Origin: Planctomycetota bacterium
GTDB lineage: Bacteria; Planctomycetota; UBA1135; JADKAF01
NCBI GenBank assembly: GCA_016793245.1
Contig: JAEUHW010000316.1
Span: 1-62,311 of the forward strand
Direction: 5' to 3'
DNA: 62,311 nt
Shown: in pieces, positions 61,852 to 62,311 of the stretch
Layout of the letters: every line of letters begins with the position of its first letter
Numbering within the stretch: position 1 is the first letter of the stretch
Notes under the pieces: model-generated
What the model was told of the DNA's origin: nothing
The model's input: the letters and a program-made list of their open reading frames with translations, nothing else
Database searches by the model: none
Program-made: the position numbers and the translations under genes

Positions 61852-62057
61852 GCACGCGGTAGCCTAGCGGCCGGGCGTGGGCGCAGGAAGTAGGAGAGCG
61901 TGGGCGGATGAGCCGGGCGCGCGAGCGGCCTGTCGAGAGTGGCCGAACGAGCGAACGAGCGCGACGAACGATGCGAGCGGGTCCGATTCGCGACGACGAG
62001 CTCGGTCGTGGAGGCTTCACGCACGCGCGGGGCGTTCGGACGCAAGCGCGCGTAGGC
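61852..62057. other. Gap between the hypothetical gene and the terminal repeat
   Basis: About 200 bp with no supported gene. Frames open here are short and antisense-like. The region reads as an extension of the repeat with less similarity to the left copy. Confidence 0.4.
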
Positions 62058-62306
62058 GCTACGCCCGGCCCTACGGCGAAGCAAGCGCCGCGCCCGACGC
62101 GCGCGCAGGACGTCGATGGCGTTCGATGATCGATGCGCGCTCGACGCAAGCGAGAAACGCGGGGCGGAGCGCGTCGTTCACGTCGCTTGCTACGCCTCCG
62201 GGCGCGGCTCCGCTTCGTCGAAAGACAGCGTGCGCCGTTTCGGAGCCCGCGGGAGGCGGGGGCTCCGAAACTCATGCTACGGGAGAGGTCGGACATCGAC
62301 GCGAGA
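62058..62306 (-). repeat. ~250 bp interspersed repeat, right copy (inverted relative to 774-1021)
   Basis: The reverse complement matches 774-1021: near-identity over the outer ~132 bp (62175-62306), a diverged middle, and near-identity again at 62058-62097. The window stops five bases past the match, so the repeat continues to, or ends at, the window edge. No transposase gene accompanies this copy within the window. Confidence 0.85.
62237..62280 (-). repeat. REP-like hairpin with GTAG foot (right copy)
   Basis: The same 12-bp perfect stem as the left copy: GTTTCGGAGCCC (62237-62248) and GGGCTCCGAAAC (62260-62271), loop of 11 nt. GTAG lies on the minus strand at 62280-62277, five bases from the stem, exactly as in the left copy. 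Confidence 0.75.
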
Positions 62307-62311
62307 GCGAC

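Noticed and set aside
59780..62296. Open frame of about 840 codons on the minus strand
   Set aside because: Antisense to the AroK-RlmI gene and running through the repeat; no domain and skewed composition.

Overview
The window is about 62 kb of very GC-rich bacterial DNA, densely coding, with no tRNA, rRNA or CRISPR array that I can see. The gene set suggests a member of the Planctomycetota. The main reasons are a long MoxR/DUF58/BatA/VWA/DUF4175 cluster with secreted toroid-repeat and PQQ-propeller proteins, many secreted low-complexity coiled-coil proteins, a fused AroD-AroE of the kind known from the PVC group and plants, and a secreted S8-family protein with a C-terminal domain typical of planctomycetal surface proteins. 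The phylum call is inference from gene content.

Layout. (1) 1-1155: a partial REP-associated tyrosine transposase (RAYT-like), followed by a ~250 bp repeat with a GTAG-plus-palindrome core. An inverted copy of this repeat ends the window at 62058-62306. (2) 1156-4961: a peroxiredoxin-like gene with an in-frame TGA that is probably selenocysteine, divergent from an Fe-S photolyase/cryptochrome and an FAD oxidoreductase. (3) 5042-7867: an RND-type membrane fusion protein and outer-membrane factor with no inner-membrane pump. (4) 7972-10605: a secreted S8-like protein that lacks the usual catalytic Asp. (5) 10716-17417 (minus): an ECF sigma factor, an RskA-type anti-sigma, an FAD amine oxidase-like protein, DUF1365, cyclopropane-fatty-acid synthase, a DUF1295 membrane protein and a second CFA-like methyltransferase. 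With the photolyase in region 2 this matches the gene content of singlet-oxygen/light-stress regulons. (6) 17676-27990: membrane proteins, a flippase-like protein, an NhaC antiporter, AsnRS and a secreted protein with carboxypeptidase-regulatory-like domains.

(7) 28056-49028 (minus): ten tightly packed genes in the order moxR, DUF58, BatA-VWA, VWA membrane protein, giant PQQ/TPR-like protein, toroid-repeat protein A, DUF4175 protein, giant coiled-coil protein, Q-rich secreted protein, toroid-repeat protein B. Most junctions are ATGA-type overlaps. This looks like one envelope machine of unknown function and is the best candidate for an undescribed multi-gene system. (8) 49184-53734 (minus): a PQQ-propeller paralogue, a FtsB/DivIC-like coiled-coil protein and enolase with a basic C-terminal tail. 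(9) 53850-61333 (plus): a housekeeping operon of pssA, folK, panC, ispE, a DUF2520 protein, aroDE, and a single ORF that fuses shikimate kinase to an RlmI-like rRNA methyltransferase. (10) 61294-61851: a small unknown gene on the minus strand, then the terminal repeat.

The strongest leads are the selenoprotein with a SECIS-like hairpin at the right distance from the TGA, the RAYT with its REP-like repeat, the AroK-RlmI fusion, and the ten-gene MoxR cluster.
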